Assembly: GCF_021869535.1 (NCBI RefSeq)
Contig: NW_026262581.1
Coordinates: 112,992,771-113,056,770 of the forward strand
Source: Mytilus californianus
Taxonomy: Eukaryota; Mollusca; Bivalvia; Mytilida; Mytilidae
Direction of reading: 5' to 3'
DNA: 64,000 bases
Translations under genes and position numbers: made by a program
Part shown: piece after piece, positions 43,200 to 55,149 of the stretch
How positions within the stretch are numbered: position 1 is the stretch's first letter
How the letters are laid out: each line of letters begins with the position of its first letter
Notes under the pieces: generated by a model
The model's input: only the letters and a program-made list of their open reading frames with translations
The model's database searches: none
What the model was told of the DNA's origin: nothing

Positions 43200-43700
43200 G
43201 TGCTGCTCATGGCAAGTAAAAAGCCGTTGATAAATCAAATTCGACGATGTACCAATTGAAGAGAATATGAAGGGGTTGTTGCTAGGACAAGTGGAAAATA
43301 TCCGTGGTTATCTAAGACACAGTAATTCCATAACGGTTAACCAATTAATGATGCCGTTCGTTAGTCTTTCGAAGAGACGACTTTAACCATTTAGAACCCT
43401 TGGTCCAAAAGCTTTCTTGTAATCAGCACCAATCTTCAAGGAAATCATGATAGGAAACGCAAGCCAGGGAAAATAGTATTCACTGGGAGGTATATACTCC
43501 GTATGAAGACACTGCTAGGATGATCCTTCATAAAAATGGAAAGTTCACAATTGGAAAATTAGAAAAATCTCTTTTGCCGTAAAATTTACTTTTAATCGAC
43601 CCTTAATTGTTGTAGATTTCTAGATTCAAGTTAAGATATGAAGCAGACTTAACTGTTAGATATGTGTTATCATGTAATTCAAGTTCAATAGGGTCGATGC
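43200..43700 (-). pseudogene. Penelope-like RT relic (second lineage)
   Basis: On the minus strand around 43640-43450 one reads YLNLNLEIYNN, then FYGKRDFSNFPIVNFPFL and, after a frame change, SSYGVYTSQ. These are the family's conserved block downstream of the YLDD box. Many stops; only the 3' half survives. It resembles the relic at 61788-62310 more than the one at 36351. Confidence 0.6.
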
Positions 43701-43964
43701 ATTAAATGTTGTCAATTTTTTTTTTAATTATTCGATTAGAGTACGTCATATAAATAGATGAACGTGAAATGTACAGAGAAAGCTAGCTTATTATCATTTT
43801 CTTGAGAAACACCAGCATAAAATCAGCCTAATACGAATAAAGAACAGCTGAGCTAGATGAGGCGATAGTAATGTCGACTGTTTGTACAACACGTACTATA
43901 AAATAACAGTATGTCGCCATTTGAATAAAAGAACAGAGTTCCAATGTCCCCCGCGTTGCACATA

Positions 43965-44545
43965 TTTAATATTTCCAAGGGGCACAACTCTTTTAAAAGA
44001 AGTCGATCGTACACCATTATAGAACTTGTCCGAGATATTGCTGATATTAACCTACAGTATAAGTTTTATAAAAATCTGGCAAGAATTGTACCCGTGAGAG
44101 CGCTAACGAGGCCATTTTCCATAAATTTAATATTTCCAAGGGGCATAACTCTTTTAAAAGAAGGTCGATCGGCCACCATAATAGAACTTGTCCGAGATAT
44201 TGCTGATATTAACCTATAGTATAAGTTTTATAAAAATCTGGCAAGAATTGTACCCGTGAGAGCGCTAACGAGGCCATTTTCCATAAATTTAATATTTCCA
44301 AGGGCATAACTCTTTTAAAAGAAGGTCGATGGGCCACCATAATAGAACTTGTCCGAGATATTGCTGATATTAACCGACTCATGTAGTATAAGTTTTATGA
44401 AAAATCTGGCAAGAATTGTTCGCGTGAGAGCGCTAACGAGGCCATTTTCTATTAATTTGAATATTTCCAAGGGGCATAACCCTTTTAAAAAAAGTCAATC
44501 GGCCACCAATATAGAACTTATCCGAGATATTGCTGATATTAACCT
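43965..44545 (+). repeat. ~162-bp tandem repeat, 3.6 units
   Basis: The phrase ATTTCCAAGGGGCA recurs at 43971, 44132, 44294 and 44463 (spacings 161, 162, 169). Each unit has CGAGATATTGCTGATATTAA and GTGAGAGCGCTAACGAGGCC. The open frames across it (ELVRDIADINL) are repeat by-products. The unit is familiar from other bivalve DNA. Confidence 0.92.
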
Positions 44546-44559
44546 ATAGTATGTATATG

Positions 44560-46095
44560 TATGGAATTTGTTATGTTCTTCTCAAGACGACACGTGGCGG
44601 TTGCGAAATACATTTTCCCAAATAAGGATCATTCTTAATATTTTCCAATGTTTTTGGACGAGGAAGATATATATCATTAAAATTAGGTTTTGCTGATCTC
44701 TAAGTGGTAATGTTAGAGCCTTGATGTTTTCTGTTTAAGTGCAGCTCAGAAATATTTTAGCAGAAGTATAGTTGATTGCTTGAACAACTTTGTTTCAGAT
44801 CACTAAAGTAACGGCTGATTCGAATTATATCGAGGCAGATGTTACCATCAGTATAATAGCGAGTTCGTTAGAACAAAGATTTATATTGCGCCAGGGAAAA
44901 GGAGGGGGCTTTGAGAAATAGGAATTTTGAAACAGCAAACGAAATCTTTCGGAAGTCCACGAGTAATGGGTAAATAAACCAGAACGATCAATGTTTTTTT
45001 GTTTAAAAAAAATTATAAATGTGTTATTGACATTTTACTTTACCAATTAATATGTGTATATATTTATGTTAATCGTCTTACCTTTGAACTAAACAGTAAT
45101 CCTTGATTTTGATGTTATCAGTCACTTCCTAGTTAAGTTATATAAAAGGGTCTTCACCACCAGTTGTATTTGACTTACTTATCACAATAGCACAATACTA
45201 CAAATCATCCCAGTTCCTAAAATAATATCCCCATTTCAAATGTGACCGAAAAAATCTTCTTAATGACGGTAGTGTCACAGTTCCCAAATTGTATCGAGTA
45301 CCCAAATAGCACCCGTTATGCAAAAAGCTGAGGGAAATTATAGGTTTTCTTAGAGACAAAACAATTCGTATTTTTATAATTTGCTATTAGGCACGTCTTT
45401 CAACATAGCTAAATATGCTTAAATATACACAAAACATTCACATTTATATTAATAAATAAAGTCTCCAGTGAAAAAAAGCAAAATTTACGATAACATCGCG
45501 TCAACAAAAAGTCTACTTTTGAAAATGAAAAATTAAAACGCGTCACAGATATCCACTTCGTAAAAAATGCTTAAAAAGCATGGACTATTGTCAAATTGTT
45601 AAAAAATTGGGAATAAATAAAACAACACATCAGCAATTCTACTTTTACAGATGTGTTGTTAAGCATGTGGGCAATTAAGGTCCCCTCATTACAGAATCTT
45701 GAATCGTTAACAGGTCGGTTCGAACCCATTTTTCAGTGATTCCGTATGGATTCAAAATTATCTTTTTTTTAACTTTATATTTAGTAAGGATTCATTTACA
45801 AAATAATTTTTTGTCTCTTTCTTAAAATAAACGTAGGTGAAACAATGTCAAAATCGGTGAAATTTCGGTACCCTCACGTTGTTTCGACCAACTCCAAATA
45901 TTCATGACGCCTTACTATAAAAGTCCATTGATGATGAAAAGATCGAGGATTTGAAAATTTGAAAATCTGGTCCAATTTTTAAAGCGTAAAGAGTGAGAGC
46001 ATTTAAGTTTACAACAGCGGGGAAAATGCAGTATGTAATGATTTGCATGGGTATATAAATATGGGGTCTATGAAAGTTATCGTAGTGGGACTCAA
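44560..46095. other. Intergenic stretch, nothing assigned
   Basis: No gene, RNA or repeat copy recognised. Confidence 0.5.
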
Positions 46096-46104
46096 CTAGC
46101 GCAT

Positions 46105-47010
46105 CAACAATAAGAGTGGAACATACTGATTAACAAGAAGAGTGGAACATACAGATAAACAAGAAGAGTGGAACATACAGATAACAAGAGTGGTATATCT
46201 AGATAACAAGAAGATTGGAACATACCGATCACAAGAAGATTGGAACATACCGATCACAAGAAGAGTGGAACATACAGATAAACAAGAAGAGTGGAACATA
46301 CAGATAAACAAGAAGAGTGGAACATACAGATAAACAAGAAGAGTGGAACATACAGATAAACAAGAAGAGTGGAACATACAGATAACAAGAGTGGTATATC
46401 TAGATAACAAGAAGATTGGAAAATACCGATCACAAGAAGATTGGAACATACCGATCACAAGAAGAGTGGAACATACAGATAAACAAGAAGAGTGGAACAT
46501 ACAGATAAACAAGAAGAGTGGAACATATAGATAACAAGAGTGGTATATCTAGATAACAAGAAGATTGGAACATACCGATCACAAGAAGATTGGAACATAC
46601 CGATCACAAGAAGAGTGGAACATACAGATAAACAAGAAGAGTGGAACATACTGATTAACAAGAAGAGTGGAACATACAGATAAACAAGAAGAGTCGAACA
46701 TACAGATAAACAAGAAGAGTGGAACATACAGATAACAAGAGTGGTACATCTAGATAACAAGAAGATTGGAACATACCGATCACAAGAAGAGTGAAACATA
46801 CTGATAAACAAGAAGAGTGGAACATACAGATAACAAGAGGTGGTATATCTAGATAACAAGAAGATTGGAACATACCGATCACAAGAAGAGTGGAACATAC
46901 CGATCACAAGAGTGGTATATCTAGATCACAAGAAGAGTGGTACATACAGATCACAAGAAGAGTGGAACATACAGATAAACAAGAAGAGTGGAACATACGG
47001 ATCACAAGAA
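46105..47010 (+). repeat. ~25-bp minisatellite, about 36 units, with higher-order pattern
   Basis: Units are of three kinds: GTGGAACATACAGATAAACA + AGAAGA, TTGGAACATACCGATCACAA + GAAGA, and GTGGTATATCTAGATAACAA + GA(AGA). The third kind recurs at 46191, 46392, 46541, 46742, 46841 and 46913. Two intervals are exactly 201 bp and the rest are near multiples of 25, so blocks of eight units were copied. Frames on both strands are by-products. Confidence 0.93.
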
Positions 47011-47329
47011 CAGAACTTTTTGTCAATATCATAATTTAAGTAAAATATACGCGGACGATATTGTGTCACTCTGAAAATATCATGTGTGTAATTTACTAAT
47101 TGAAAATATCATGTAATTAACTAATTAGTATTTGATCAAATTTACATACCATTGTTTTAAACATAGATAGGAGATCGCCAAGAGTATAATTTATACGATG
47201 TTTAATTCGTTGATTTCGATTGTCTTTTATCAACGAGATTCATTATATCAATAGAGGAAGTTTTAAATATGTTTCCTTGTCCCATTATATTGTCTATTAG
47301 ACCAATGCAGTATTAATCCAAGACAGTTC

Positions 47330-47890
47330 GAGAATTTTACGGGAATCTTCAAATTGTTTATGTGGTTGTCCTTGTTGTTTCTGGATCGTTTCAAGTTGTT
47401 GGAATTTTATAAATTCAATATTGTGATTGTGTTTTTCTACATGTTGGTTAATTATACTTTTTAATTTTTTAGGTTTTCTGAAACGATATGGATGTTCCTT
47501 CGTTCTTCTAAAAAAAATCCCGTCCCGTTTGCCCCAGCCTTTGTTTGGTTCAAGTAACCAGATAAACGAGGCTTTGAGTTTTCAAGTAATGTAACATGAA
47601 AAGGAGAGCGATAAAGCTCTCCCGTTCACTGCTGACCCAACAGTATTATAAGAAGATAATCTACAGCAGGTTTGTCATTATCTGCCATTGCACGGGAATA
47701 TTTGTGGATATCCACATGTATTTTTGTTTAATAATCTGGCTGCAGCGGCATTGCCACCTTTGGCACAATTGTGAGAAGTGCTGAATGTAGAAAGGGGATT
47801 TCTATTGACGGCGATTATGTTAGGAATGCGTTTTTTTAGCACGTGAACATCCGTGAAGTAGTGGTATATTTTGTTTTCTTTCCATTTCTT
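47330..47890 (-). pseudogene. Unrecognised coding-like relic
   Basis: On the minus strand 47910-47680 is open for about 75 codons (KIYHYFTDVHVLKKRIPNI, then HNCAKGGNAAAARLLNKN). After stops, 47470-47290 continues in gene-like fashion (HVEKHNHNIEFIKFQQLE, RKILELSWINTAL). The last piece faintly recalls the tail of GIY-YIG-type domains in Penelope-like or related elements, but this is weak. Frameshifts and stops break it. Confidence 0.3.
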
Positions 47891-49063
47891 AAAATCACGA
47901 TCATTTAAAGGGTTTTGTGAAAATTAAATGAGGCCGAAAATCATAACATTTGATAATGATTACAATAACGTAATATATAAACAGTAGATAGAGTAGTTGA
48001 AGGATTCTTGTAAAAACGATAATAAACAGCCCGAAAAAAGACGTTAGTAAAACATAACAGACTTATCACAATCACATGACAAAAACAAAATGATATAAGA
48101 GTTCTTAGTAAAACCATAGAAGGGGGCATGGATAGAAAAGGATTATAAATAAATTGAAATGGAAAATTTCTATAATAGAAGATGTAAATAGCTTTCTAAC
48201 AAACAAAATCCTAAAATATAAAGGAATTTACCCTGGGCACGGGGACATTTTCTACTGCATCCACACACTCTAGCTTATAATCATATTTCAATTTGTCTCT
48301 ATTTCAGCTTACACTTAAAGTAATTATTTATAGTTTTCTGATTCTAAATTAAGTCATAAGCAATTTCTTATTTGATCCCCAAGTAATGTTAAATTTTCAA
48401 TCTTTATTAGATATATTATATTTTTTATTGTGTTATATGTTTAAATACTTACCATAGACTAGTCGACTTCCTTAGGCAGGTATGAAAGTTTTATCTAGTG
48501 TAATGAAGGTAAATAATGAAAAAACTGGTTGCAGATCACTGATTTTAATTTCAATAGACGCTCTTTCAACTAATTTTGAATGGTATATACATGATTTAAA
48601 TGTTTATTAACTTTTATTTCCAACAAGTAAAATGTCTTTTGAAGGTAAAATTCGATAATTATTCTTTTGCTTTCTTGTGTCCTTACGGGGAAGTTAGATT
48701 TTGTGAAATTTAACACACACAATTATTTTATTACAATGTAGTTTGAAAATAATTAGAAACTATTTAAACAACACAGTTGTTTTTTAATCTACACATTTTA
48801 TATCAGCTTAGTACTTGGAAAGTCGTACCTATTTTGATTTGTTCTAGCATCTTTTCTCAAATGGCCTAATAACATAAGGAAAACTTGTTTTACCAATCAT
48901 AAGTTACTTCTGTTATCTAATCGGTACTTCGAATGCCAAACAATTACATAAAACATGAAATGATCAATACATTGAAATATTTCAATCGAATATATCGATA
49001 AAGCAATAACTTTGGTAATATAAAGAATTTACTTTGAAATTAATATATCTCAATAAATATGAA

Positions 49064-49270
49064 AATAAGAAGATGTGGTATGACTGCCAATGAGACAACT
49101 CCCCACCAGCGACCAAACGACATAGAAGTTAACAACTATAGGTCAGCGTACGGTCTTCAACAATGAGCAAAACCCACCCCGCATAGTCAGCTATGAACCT
49201 GTATGAAGTTGAAAAATTGACGATACATGTTGTTTTATAAGTGTATTGGGCGACATCGAGTAAGTGTATT
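49064..49270. repeat. Interspersed repeat fragment
   Basis: AAGAAGATGTGGTATGACTG, CCAGCGACCAAACGACATAG and GCATAGTCAGCTATGAACC match the left end of 39886-40640. A 23-bp phrase, TAAGTGTATTGGGCGACATC + GAG, is doubled at 49237-49283. Confidence 0.65.
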
Positions 49271-50814
49271 GGGCGACATCGAGCTTGTCATATGATTTGG
49301 CTGTTTGTCCAGCGTGGAAGATTGTCTGATACGTTTATTTCTTCCCACAATAGTAGGAGGGATTATTTCTTTTCGATCTGTGCGTCCTGAAGTTTTGGTT
49401 TTAGGTAGTTTAACATGACATTAATTTCATATTAAGTTGAAACGTAGAGCACATGTTCATTATGATGCGAACTTTTCAAATATATGCCAAATTCGTTTTT
49501 TGACTGAGATTTCGCGGTATCATTTGTGCCAAATATCATTTTTCAAATGTATGAATTGCGCCAATTTACGAAATTCATTTGCGCCAATTTACCTGTACAT
49601 ATATTTATGTATAATTAACCGTACATAGTAATCCTTAATAAATTGTGGTAACTGAAACCAATAATTTATGGAATAAATGAGACTATTTGAAAGCCAAGGA
49701 TGTATAAGACATACACACGCACTTTTGTAAACACATAAAAAGCTATATGACCAAAAAGGATATAAGAATAGCAAAACTAATCTAAGGTCAACATTTTTTT
49801 AGGGAGATGGAACCTTATTTTTTAATAGTTTATTAGTTTATCAACGGAAAAGTTTGTATTAAATCATGTCAGTACTACCGAAGCAATGACCTAAACTTCA
49901 CCAATGTAAACTCGCATATCTAGCTAAAAGGAGAAGTGAAGTCATCAATTGTTGTGTTTTTTTTTTTATCAAAAATGAATTGTCGTAATCGTATACCTTT
50001 TGGCGCAAATGGTACTAGGTACTTTAAAAACTAGTGGCGCAAAAAGACATATTTTTAACGCAAACGAATTTCTCCCAAAATTCACATAATTTTATCACTA
50101 ATCTTATATATGATGAACAATGAAAATAGTTTCATAATATTCTAGAAGTATCTTTTTTACATCCTATTTGACTGATTTAACTTAAACCTGGACTTTGAAC
50201 CATTCTAGAGTGTTCCCTTTAAACAGTTTATTGTAGATCGTTGTCTGAATTTTCCTTATTTTTCTTTTTGGCCATGACATTGTCTATTTACTTTGACTAG
50301 TATCTTTTTGGTATTTCCTTTTTTTTTTAGAAAGGTTCTCAATTGTATACATGCAAGTATTATAACTTATAGTTTGGTAGCAATATGTTCTTTGCAAGAT
50401 TGTTTACAATATTTATTGAATATGCTGTCAAATTGGGGTTATCATACATAATACATATAGGGGATCACAAATGTAATAGATGTCCACACATTTTGATAGC
50501 AATTGGTATATTGCAGGATTTTTCAAATCTTTTGATTGATTTTTTTTATTTCCTCAAATGTTCTAACCATTGTGTCCATGTTTATTTGAAAAGGGGTCAA
50601 TGGTCGGACATACGTTTTAGTTGACCATTTAAAGACGGTTTTTCGAGTTTCAGAGAAGTAACATCTTTAAGTTGGCCATCATGACAGACGACTGGCCTAA
50701 AGATGGCAAATGCTTACAAAGTCTATTTAGGCTAGGCTTAATATAAATAAATAAATAGACAGATTAAAAAAAATAATAGATAGATAAATAAATAAATTGT
50801 ATTTCTGTGAATGA

Positions 50815-51330
50815 ATACATATAAAAATAAGGAGATGTGGTATGATTGCGCTCAAGCCTCCCCTAACCTGGGACTGTGGTGTAACAGTTCAACATAAGAA
50901 CAAACTATTAAAATCAGTTGAAAAAGGCTTAACTCACCAGATGGATACAAATAGAAATACATCTAACAAAAACACAGAGTGGACGTGGACGGGGACTTAT
51001 ACATCCCCACAATAAAAAGACATTAAGTACAGATATGATAATACTCGCAGTTACTGACAGCTAGTTCAAAGCCAATAACAACTAATAAAAAAAATCATGT
51101 ATCTAAGACTAAAATAGTAATCAGTACACATCCAACGTCAAATGGATTTAATTGTAAAGACGCCATAAAAGTCAGAGAAACCTTGTGCAATGCCAAACTA
51201 TGGGTATCGACAGATTGTATCGTGAGAGTACATATGTGTAATATTTAGTATGGTTTTAATTTACTGATAACAAAATCAATATTTATACCAATAAAAACTA
51301 TATTAAAATATTTGATAACAGTGTTGAATA
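50815..51330. repeat. Interspersed repeat, internally deleted copy
   Basis: Starts AAGGAGATGTGGTATGATTG and jumps at once to CCTCCCCTAACCTGGGAC. It continues with AAAAATCAGTTGAAAAAGGC-type sequence, GTGGACGTGGACGGGGACTT, ATACTCGCAGTTACTGACAG and GGTATCGACAGATTGTATCG. The missing middle is present at 39886-40640. Confidence 0.7.
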
Positions 51331-51344
51331 GGTAACCTTTTAGA

Positions 51345-52100
51345 ATAATAGATATAAGAAGATGTGGTATGAGTGCCAATGAGACAACTCTCCATCCAAG
51401 TCAAAATTTATAAAAGTAAACCACTATAGATCAAAGTACGGTTTTCAACACGGAGCCTTGGCTCACATCGAACAGCAAGCTATAAAGGGCCCAAAAAATT
51501 ACTAGTGTAAAACCATTCAAACGAGAAAACCAACGGTCTAATCTATATAAAAAACGAGAAACGAGAAACACTTATGAACCACATCAACAAACGACAACTA
51601 CTGAATATCAGATTCCTGACTTAGGGAAGGTGCAAACAATTGCAGCGGGTTTAAACGTTTTAATGGTACCAAACCTTCACCCTTATCAGAAACAATAGTG
51701 TAACATCACAACATAGAAACCCACACTATAAAATATCAATTGAAATGGCTTAACTCAATCAAAAGACATATTAACACCAGAGAACATACACTGAACAAAT
51801 AAATTTGATCTATGATACAATGTAAATACAAAATAAATAAACTAAGGGAAGAATAATTAAAGTAAAATGTTATACCGCTGTGAAATGTTAAACAATTTAA
51901 GAAAAACAATATGCTTGAACAAAAATATCAGCCATTTGCAATTACTTTAAACACAGGTAAATGAAAATTATTTTGTTGTTAGGTATACGTGTACAGTTCA
52001 AATGGAGAAAGGAAATATTTTTTACAAAATAAATAATTTTGATGTTCATAGTACGAAGAAGTGAAAATTTATGGTAATACCAAACACTTATCAAAGCTGG
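51345..52100 (-). repeat. ~700-bp interspersed element, minus copy
   Basis: Reverse-complement partner of 34140-34860. It reads AAGATGTGGTATGAGTGCCA, TTACTAGTGTAAAACCATTC, GAACATACACTGAACAAATA and GTTATACCGCTGTGAAATGT. The two copies allow the element's full length to be drawn. Confidence 0.8.
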
Positions 52101-52189
52101 TATATAGACCAGATATAACCCTGAATAAGTAAACATTAAATAACAAAAAGCATTTCAATAAGTACCAACAGGTCATATAAACAAGAAAG

Positions 52190-52720
52190 TACGATTTAAG
52201 AGTACTCGCAGTTACTGACAGCTAGTTAAAAGCCAAAAACAATTAATAATAAAAAATCATGCATAAGAGACTAAAATCAACTAAAACATATCCCAGGGAT
52301 TTAGTATTTTAACGTCATGGACAGTCAAAGAAGACATGACTTGTGCAATGCCAAAAATAAATGTATCGACAGGCAGTAGGATAATTAGGAGTTAACCTCT
52401 TTATAGATCAAAATGAACGTGGGTGTGTCTTTATACATCCCGTTTGAAAAGAATACAAATTTAGTTATGTTTTAATTTGGTGATGACAAAATCGATATTG
52501 GTGCCAATGTAACTATATTCAAAGATCTAATTACAACATTGGTAAGATAACCTATACTAATAAGTTTGTTTAAAGGTTAGTTTAAAAAAAGAATTTAAGA
52601 AGTCTACCCGGATCATATCTAAATTTCCGAGCTCAGCTTACAACATCACCGTAAAATTTAGGATGTTCATTATAAGCGTTCATTTACATATACAAAAGAA
52701 GAATTTAAAGTATAAAATAA
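52190..52720 (-). pseudogene. 3' fragment of a Penelope-like element (minus)
   Basis: AGAGTACTCGCAGTTACTGA, TTGTGCAATGCCAAAAATAA and ATGTATCGACAGGCAGTAGG match the region downstream of the RT at 55150-56010. The phrase AAAATTTAGGATGT near 52655 is the reverse of the RT tail (HPKFYG). Only the end of the element is present. Confidence 0.6.
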
Positions 52721-52794
52721 GCTGAAATGTTTAAGGCAAGATTAGGGATGATATCAATCTGATTAAAATTCTGATCCATATTAACTCGCGTGCT

Positions 52795-52820
52795 CGTATA
52801 TATATATATATATATTCTGT
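52795..52820. repeat. (TA)n microsatellite
   Basis: Run of about eight TA repeats after GTGCTCG. Confidence 0.85.
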
Positions 52821-53337
52821 TTGGTATTGGATTAATAATTTTTAAAGATCCATTTGGTTACATCTTGTGATCAGTTTATTTGGCCAATGGCAGTCAGCAG
52901 GGTTTAAGAACATCAGTTGTTCGACCTGTCAGTCAAATGCGTTTTGTTGAAATATACTTTTTCACTTTTTTTGGTCTTTTGGAAAATGTTGTTTGTGCTG
53001 TATTTAGATCCCTCTACCAAGAAATTTGTTTTGCATGCACACGTATAAAAATTGCAGTTTTTATCCAACGAAATCATAGGTTTGAACGTCGTTTTCAATT
53101 TAGACTTGTTTATATATATATATTATTAATCGAATATTTTTAAGGATTTGTGATTCGTTAAAACTTGATCACATGTACATTTGTATTTGCTCAGTTTGCA
53201 CGCCAATACTGTTGTGTTTAGCTTTTCGTAGGTCAAAAACAGCATATTGCACAGGGCATACAGCATGTTACTAAAAATAGATTCCAGAAATCCCCAATTT
53301 TACATTGTTCATGCTATAGTTGTTTATTAATAATATA

Positions 53338-53482
53338 ACAATTGTAGCCTTTGGTTGAGGTCAATACGATGTTATATCGACCCAGAGAAGCATATCGACC
53401 TCGGACTTTGTCCTCAGTCAATATGCTTCTCTTAGGTTGATATAACCTCGTATCGACCTCATACAAAGGCTATAATTGTATA
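53338..53482. repeat. Imperfect palindrome, ~70-bp arms
   Basis: ATTGTAGCCTTTGGTTGAGG at the left pairs with CCTCATACAAAGGCTATAAT at the right, and AGAGAAGCATATCGACCTCG with its complement near 53415. The centre is near 53409. Confidence 0.85.
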
Positions 53483-53612
53483 ATACAACTCGTCTAAACA
53501 TCAGCCCAACAATGTTAGATCTGTAAATTTGCTTTCGCAAATCTTTTGTTCTTTGCGAAAGCAAATTTACATGTCTAACACTGTTGTGCTGATGTTTAGA
53601 CGAGTTGTATAT
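53483..53612. repeat. Palindrome, ~60-bp arms
   Basis: ATACAACTCGTCTAAACATC pairs with GATGTTTAGACGAGTTGTAT. The inner arms GTAAATTTGCTTTCGCAAA and TTTGCGAAAGCAAATTTAC are exact. Loop about TCTTTTGTTC. Confidence 0.92.
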
Positions 53613-54529
53613 ACAGAATGTACACAGCCATGTATCACCATCACTGCTGGTGATCCGATGGATAAATCTGTTGTAGAGTTGTCACTGATTCAGACGTACT
53701 TATATATATGTATACATATATATAATATATAAACAAGTCTAAATTGAAAACAACGTTCAAACCTATGATTGCGTTGGATAAAAACCGCAATTTTTATACG
53801 TGTGCATGCAAAACAAATTTCTTGGTACAGGGGTCTAAATACAGCACAAACAACATTTTCCAAAAGACCAAATGAGATATATTTATATATATATATAGGC
53901 ATATGAGTATAACGAAATCAGAGAACAATATTTTAATTAGATTGGGAAGATATAAGATTGAAAACATCTAGATTATATACTTTAAGATATTTAAAACATG
54001 TTCAAAAATAGTACAGGACTTATCTAGTGATCTGAATATTCAATACCACAACCTGACCTACTGATAGAGTACAAACATCCTAAGTTCAAGTTCAAATTCG
54101 AATAACAAATAATGTTTCAAATTGACAACACGAATATAAAATGCTTACATCTCTAGGTCGATCCATAATAAATATTGACAGAGATTTCATCCAGGATAGA
54201 TATTGAGATATACTTGTAACTGGTTCTGATAAAACATATAGTATATAGTCTCTTTGTTTAAATATTTACACGACGCTCTGGCGACTTCTTTCAATTCAAT
54301 TGTAATAAAATTGTAGTTGTAAAGGCTGTATCGTTGGTGATCTCTTGGTATAGAAGTTTCCTGAGAAGACACTATTAAAGAATTATAATGTTTGATATCT
54401 GAAAAAAGGGAAATCTCCAATTATGCTTTAAAAATGCATCATTTTTTACCACAACTGTGATTAACTACAGATGATGGTATCTGCTTATAATTAATCAGGC
54501 ATTTGACCGACCTAATTCTTTGTTCTGTT

Positions 54530-55140
54530 TTGTTATCAATTGAAATGGCTTAACTCGATCAAACAGACTTTAAAACAAAAACAAGTAAATATACACTAAA
54601 CGAATAAGTTTGATCTATGACACAATATAAATACAATATTAAAACGTAGGTGCCTATATAATATACAAGTTACAGGTATTAATTAAAAAAAGATGAATAA
54701 GAGTGTCAATAAGCCAACTCTAACCTGGGACAAAATGGCGTTAAATAAAACAACGTACACAGGTAAATTTAAATATAATAAATGTGGTACATATTAAACA
54801 TAGTGAGACGAGATATAACACAAAATAAGTAAACATTGAATTACAGAAATGCATTACAAATTGTGTCAACAGGTCAACTGAAGACGAAAGTACGATTTGA
54901 GATTACTCGCAGTTACTGAAAGCTAGTTAAAAGCCAAAAACAATTAACAATAAAAAAAAATCATGCATCAGGAGACTAAAATCAATTAAAACACATCCCA
55001 GTGATTTAGTATTTTAACGCCATGAACAGTCAAAGAAGACATGACTTGTGCAATGCCAAAATAAAAGTATCGACAGGCAGTAGGATCGTTAGGATATAAA
55101 CTTATACTTAATATGCATATGTTATATATAGATATATAAA
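54530..55140 (-). mobile_element. 3' untranslated region of the minus Penelope-like element
   Basis: Downstream (minus sense) of the RT at 55150-56010. Contains GATTACTCGCAGTTACTGAA, TTGTGCAATGCCAAAATAAA and GTATCGACAGGCAGTAGGAT, the phrases shared by the scattered fragments. Confidence 0.65.
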
Positions 55141-55149
55141 GCAATCTCT

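Larger units (their letters stand above)
52966..53890. mobile_element. Nested fold-back element
   Basis: Outer arms: 52966-53112 (TTTTTTGGTCTTTTGGAAAA to TTTCAATTTAGACTTGTTTA) and 53731-53874 reverse-complemented, ~145 bp with few differences. Inside, 53338-53482 and 53483-53612 are two further palindromes. No transposase. Arms and core may be one composite or successive insertions. Confidence 0.75.

Noticed and set aside
43944-44219. 91-codon frame with ELVRDIADINL repeats
   Set aside because: Lies wholly in the 162-bp tandem repeat, whose unit length does not hold the frame.
45695-45740. tRNA-like GGTTCGAACC phrase
   Set aside because: No cloverleaf could be drawn around it; no matching acceptor or anticodon stems.
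46096-46907. Overlapping frames on both strands with CSTLLV/YVPLFL or HTDKQEEWN repeats
   Set aside because: Translation of the ~25-bp minisatellite. Unit lengths vary, so no frame is kept across the array.
52880-53143. 87-codon plus frame and its mirror at 53690-53902
   Set aside because: They are the two arms of a fold-back element, so the similarity is DNA-level inversion, not two related genes.
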